From assembly GCF_001593385.1 (NCBI RefSeq), contig NZ_LUVZ01000001.1, positions 310,001-374,000 on the forward strand: a DNA stretch of 64,000 nucleotides, in the 5' to 3' direction. How positions within the stretch are numbered: the first letter of the stretch is position 1; each line of letters opens with the position of its first letter. Of this stretch, positions 60,886 through 64,000 are shown in pieces. A program made the position numbers and the translations under genes. Below the pieces are notes generated by a model. That model saw nothing but the letters and a program-made list of their open reading frames with translations, searched no databases and was not told the DNA's origin. Source of the stretch: Chryseobacterium cucumeris. GTDB taxonomy: Bacteria > Bacteroidota > Bacteroidia > Flavobacteriales > Weeksellaceae.

Positions 60886-63408
60886 TCAGTAAAGCATTTC
60901 GCTTTCGGGAGCGCCCAGGTAAGAGGGTTTTAATCCTCCGGTGTTGATCAGGAGTTTTTCAAGGACAATGCCGGGTTCCAGCACTCTGAAACGTAACGTG
61001 TGCTTTCCAGCCTGCTGAACCGAATGCTTTGTAATAGATTTAATAATATGTTCAGACTGCCATCTTCCCAATTCTCCTTTGTAATGGCCGTTGAAGTTGA
61101 CAATTTGCGGAGTCTCGGTGTCAAAGGAAACCTCATAACGCAATCCTTTATTATGATTAAAATTTAAAGTCGGAGCTAATAATAACTGGACTTCAAACTC
61201 CCCTTTTGATTCAAAATTGATATCATATTCCAGCCAGATATTTTCATCGGCTTTTGGATAGGCATTCTGCGGAAACGTTGTCACTCCCGACTTTGTTATT
61301 CCAAAATCAGGAATCACTTCCCAATGGATTCGGTCAGAATTGCTCATTCTTGCAAAATTTTCTGCTTCAATGGAAACATAGCCGTTTTTCTCCTGAAATA
61401 TTTTTTCTTTGGGAACCTCGGCTTCAGAAATATAGGTCACTTCAGGCATTATATTTTCTTTTCCGTCTGCCCAGCTTTTATATCCTATTCTCATCTGGTC
61501 CATCATATGCTTCCATTTTCCACCGGCAATCACATTATTGTATTGATTATCCAGATAAGCGTTTCTTTCAAAACATGCCTTCACTTTATCCGCATAGAAA
61601 TTGGCTTCAGGATCTTTTTTCGCTGCCAGTTCCCTGTTTTTTGCCACCGCATAGTACATTTCGTATAAATTACTGCATGCATCAATCGGGTACAAAACCA
61701 ACTGATAATACGCATCCTGATAATCGGTAGGAATCTGTTCTTTTAACCGTAAAGCTTCTACGGCCAATGCTCTGTAATCATTTAAAACCGTTTCAAATTC
61801 ATGATAATTTTCAAGGCTGTACGTTTTGCTGTCAAGGGTTTCAGGCGTTACTCTTCTGTTGTATTTGGAATATAGGTTAATCATCCGGGCAATTTCCCCG
61901 GCATGTTTTTCACCAAACTGCTGAGCGGTCCATTTCTCAGTATATTCAAAAAGATTTTTAGCATTAAACTGCTTTGGATTCCAGGCCATTTCCAGGAAAA
62001 AACTGATCGGAAACTCCATCGGTTTTAAATCTCCCACATTCACGACCCAAAGCTTATCTACTTTGTGTTCATAAGAAAGATTCATCTGTTCCCATACTCT
62101 CTGGATGGGGCTTATGTTGATCCATTTTGAGTTTCTCGGGCCGCCGACATAATCGAAGTGGTAATAGATTCCATAGCCTCCTTTATGCAAAGGTTTCGAA
62201 AGATCAGGGAGCTTTCTTACATTTCCCCAGTTATCATCACAGAACAGCAGGATCACATCATCCGGAACCCTCATTCCTTTATCATAATAGTCCTGAACTT
62301 CTTTATACAATGCCCAGACCTGGGGTGTTTTCTCAGCCTTTTTTCCTGTAACATCAGCAATGATTTTACGCTGATCTTTTACAATTTTCTCCAGCAGAGA
62401 AATATTAGTTCCTTCTCCCATTGCTTCGTCACCATCACCCCTCATCCCTACTGTAACAAGTTTTTCCCAGTTTTTGCTTCTTTCGAGTCCGGATTTCCAG
62501 AATTTTTGTAAAACTTCTGCATTTTTAGCATAATCCCAGACATTCGGGAGGTTATTTTTTTTGATATACCTATGCCAGTCAGTTTGTGCCAAAGCCATAG
62601 GTTCATGGTGAGAAGTTCCCATGACAATACCCATTTCATTGGCTAACGGCCCACTCAGAGGATCATCGTCATAGAATGCCTTTCCCCACATTGCCGGCCA
62701 GATATAGTTTCCCTTAAGACGCAGGATCAGCTCAAAAACTTTCTCATAAAATTTACTGTTTACTCCGCCAAATGTTGCTCTGGCCCAGCCCCCGAGTGAA
62801 GGTTCTTCATCGTTAAGGAAAATACCGCGATACTCTACAGCAGGCTCACCATCGGTATAGATTCCTTTTTTAAAGTATACATTATCTTTTTTCTCAACCG
62901 GAACATCTGCCCAATAATACCATGGTGAAACACCTATCTGCTGAGACATTTCATAAATTCCGTAAATCGTTCCCCTTTTATCACTTCCTGCAATCACAAT
63001 GGCTTCAGAAACGCCCGGAAAAGAATCACTGACATTCTGAATGATATATTTTTCTCTTTTCCCTGTTAATGCTTTTCCATCCAGCTTTTTTTGACGAATT
63101 AAATTATCAATGGTCTTGCTTTTACCTGCTTCACCAATAATGATGATCATTCCGTTTACTCCAGGGTTTTGGGAAACCAGATTTGGCTGGACACCGGTTA
63201 CTTTTTGAAAATCAGATTGAAGATTCGCAACGGCCCGCAGAATTCCTTTATCTGAATCACTATCTGAAAAAAGCATCAAACCTGAATTACGCTCTTTCAA
63301 TACCATCGAATTTTCTGTCTTAGCAAAAGAAATAAATGGTTCGGTTGCTTTTACAAAAAATATAAACAACAACGTAAGAAACAGCGAAATGTTTTTTGTA
63401 AAATTCAT
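60886..63408 (-). CDS. Alpha-glucuronidase, GH115
   Basis: An 840-residue enzyme removing (4-O-methyl)glucuronic acid from internal as well as terminal xylose units of glucuronoxylan. Signal peptide MNFTKNISLFLTLLFIFFVKA. Family signatures: GSDKRGTIYGIYEMSQQIGVSPWYYWADVPV, EYRGIFLNDEEPSLGGWA (~195), NYIWPAMWGKAFYDDDP and GMRGDGDEAM; the acidic residues in NDEEP are near the active site in the family. C-terminal carbohydrate-binding-like domain (~660-840). 17 bp downstream of the SGNH esterase gene. Confidence 0.95.
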   Translation of the reverse strand: MNFTKNISLFLTLLFIFFVKATEPFISFAKTENSMVLKERNSGLMLFSDSDSDKGILRAVANLQSDFQKVTGVQPNLVSQNPGVNGMIIIIGEAGKSKTIDNLIRQKKLDGKALTGKREKYIIQNVSDSFPGVSEAIVIAGSDKRGTIYGIYEMSQQIGVSPWYYWADVPVEKKDNVYFKKGIYTDGEPAVEYRGIFLNDEEPSLGGWARATFGGVNSKFYEKVFELILRLKGNYIWPAMWGKAFYDDDPLSGPLANEMGIVMGTSHHEPMALAQTDWHRYIKKNNLPNVWDYAKNAEVLQKFWKSGLERSKNWEKLVTVGMRGDGDEAMGEGTNISLLEKIVKDQRKIIADVTGKKAEKTPQVWALYKEVQDYYDKGMRVPDDVILLFCDDNWGNVRKLPDLSKPLHKGGYGIYYHFDYVGGPRNSKWINISPIQRVWEQMNLSYEHKVDKLWVVNVGDLKPMEFPISFFLEMAWNPKQFNAKNLFEYTEKWTAQQFGEKHAGEIARMINLYSKYNRRVTPETLDSKTYSLENYHEFETVLNDYRALAVEALRLKEQIPTDYQDAYYQLVLYPIDACSNLYEMYYAVAKNRELAAKKDPEANFYADKVKACFERNAYLDNQYNNVIAGGKWKHMMDQMRIGYKSWADGKENIMPEVTYISEAEVPKEKIFQEKNGYVSIEAENFARMSNSDRIHWEVIPDFGITKSGVTTFPQNAYPKADENIWLEYDINFESKGEFEVQLLLAPTLNFNHNKGLRYEVSFDTETPQIVNFNGHYKGELGRWQSEHIIKSITKHSVQQAGKHTLRFRVLEPGIVLEKLLINTGGLKPSYLGAPESEMLY

Positions 63409-63425
63409 ACTATATCTTTTTGATT

Positions 63426-64000
63426 TTAATTTTTAAATAAGTTCAGATCCACAAATTCTCCCATTCTCCTGTAGCCGGCCTCATTGGGATGAAGAAAATC
63501 ATGATCGTGCATATCGTTTAAGATGACTTCCGGATTTTCACTTTGCATTTGTTTTGCAAAATCGATGACGGCATCAAACTTCCCGCTGTTTCTTATCCAT
63601 TCGTTTACTTTTTTCCAGGCCTCGATACGGAAAGGTTTGTCGTAGAATGACTTTCCAAAAGGAAGAATTGTTGCTCCGTACACTTTGATCCCTTTAGCAT
63701 GTGCCTTATCAATCATCACCTGGTAAGCGGCAATCAGTTCTTCTGTTCTTTTGGAGGCGTCTTCAGGATCTCTTGTTCCTCCCAGATCATTCACTCCTTC
63801 CAGAATAATAAGCCATTTTACGCCCTGCTGATTGAGGATGTTATAATCAAAACGGTCGAGTGCTGTAGGACCCAAACCGCCACGCACTACACAATTCCCA
63901 CCAATTCCGAAATTAAGGACACTTATATTCCTGGTAGAAGGATTAGCCAATAACCGCTGAGAAAAAATATCCGGCCAGCGATTCTGTCTGTTGGTTCCCG
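63426..64000 (-). CDS. SGNH/GDSL hydrolase (partial, N-terminus beyond window)
   Basis: The minus-strand frame stays open to the window edge; an in-frame TTG at 63950 is not the likely start because GTNRQNRWPDIFSQRLLAN, a typical stretch after block I of the family, reads through from upstream. 191 codons are seen. Block III-type Gly-Val-Asn-Asp in LEGVNDLGGTRD and the catalytic Asp-His pair in HDFLHPNEAGYR are present; block I with the Ser nucleophile would lie outside. A deacetylase or feruloyl/acetyl-xylan esterase role is inferred from GH115 17 bp downstream. Confidence 0.9.
   Translation of the reverse strand, partial: GTNRQNRWPDIFSQRLLANPSTRNISVLNFGIGGNCVVRGGLGPTALDRFDYNILNQQGVKWLIILEGVNDLGGTRDPEDASKRTEELIAAYQVMIDKAHAKGIKVYGATILPFGKSFYDKPFRIEAWKKVNEWIRNSGKFDAVIDFAKQMQSENPEVILNDMHDHDFLHPNEAGYRRMGEFVDLNLFKN

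Noticed and set aside
1..64000. Mobile elements, prophage, tRNA and rRNA genes
   Set aside because: No transposase, integrase, structural phage protein, tRNA cloverleaf or rRNA stretch was recognised anywhere in the window by reading.

Overview
The window reads as chromosomal DNA of a Bacteroidota bacterium of the Flavobacteriia, most like Chryseobacterium or a close relative. The evidence is AT-rich intergenic DNA, promoters of the TTG-N18-TAnnTTTG type instead of sigma70 boxes, a type IX secretion C-terminal sorting domain, lipoproteins with an SDD-type surface export signal, 'QVGINT'-type secreted proteins and short Cys-rich peptides with a MKNLKKI leader. I see no rRNA, tRNA, CRISPR array, phage or insertion sequence. 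The taxon is inferred from style, not from a marker gene.

Region 1 (1-9400, mostly minus strand): the end of a histidine operon (hisG, then hisD running off the window) preceded by an unannotated His-rich leader peptide and terminator, that is, a transcription attenuator. Upstream lies an envelope-glycan cluster (GT4, polysaccharide deacetylase, GT2, GT87-like membrane protein) behind dapD, then a membrane methyltransferase and an NlpC/P60 lipoprotein.

Region 2 (8.7-13.1 kb): small accessory genes, including a rifamycin ADP-ribosyltransferase with a TPR-like N-terminal extension and two paralogous Cys-rich secreted-peptide precursors. One of these (12348-12518) is too short for ordinary ORF calling.

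Region 3 (13.2-18.7 kb, plus strand): LacI regulator, PfkB sugar kinase, FHS-type MFS transporter, LamB-type porin and ketose 3-epimerase-like protein. This is a compact ketohexose-use operon with TTAAACGTTTAA-type operator sites.

Region 4 (18.8-28.6 kb, plus strand): a redox/stress island. It holds Dps, a LytTR response regulator, a hybrid histidine kinase with HPt domain, an Old Yellow Enzyme, an ABM-domain membrane protein, an unknown protein, a bicupin, a DUF1275 membrane protein, a peroxiredoxin, a DsbA-like protein and an alpha/beta hydrolase. Three promoters in this island share a rigid architecture: two 9-bp boxes exactly 21 bp apart, then 32 bp, then CTTTACA. I propose this as the binding site of the LytTR regulator and as the most notable new signal here.

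Region 5 (28.6-31.5 kb): an ArsR-like fragment protein, a HAD phosphatase, an AraC regulator and a secreted protein.

Region 6 (31.6-64 kb): a large arabinoxylan/glucuronoxylan and L-arabinose utilisation locus: GH67, GH43, GH10, GPH symporter, acetylesterase and GH127; a Nudix-type AraR-like regulator; a GH5-ricin lipoprotein; SSS symporter, mutarotase, araA, araD, araB, GH51, GH3, GH30 (type IX secreted), GH115 and an SGNH esterase. Four 19-bp palindromes, AArTGT-N7-ACAyTT, lie before the Nudix gene, the GH127 operon, araB and the GH3 gene, and are the proposed AraR operators. The enzymes imply surface attack on xylan (GH30), periplasmic debranching (GH67, GH115, GH51, GH127, GH10, esterases), import by GPH and SSS carriers, and cytoplasmic GH43 plus AraBDA. 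No SusC/SusD pair is present in the window.
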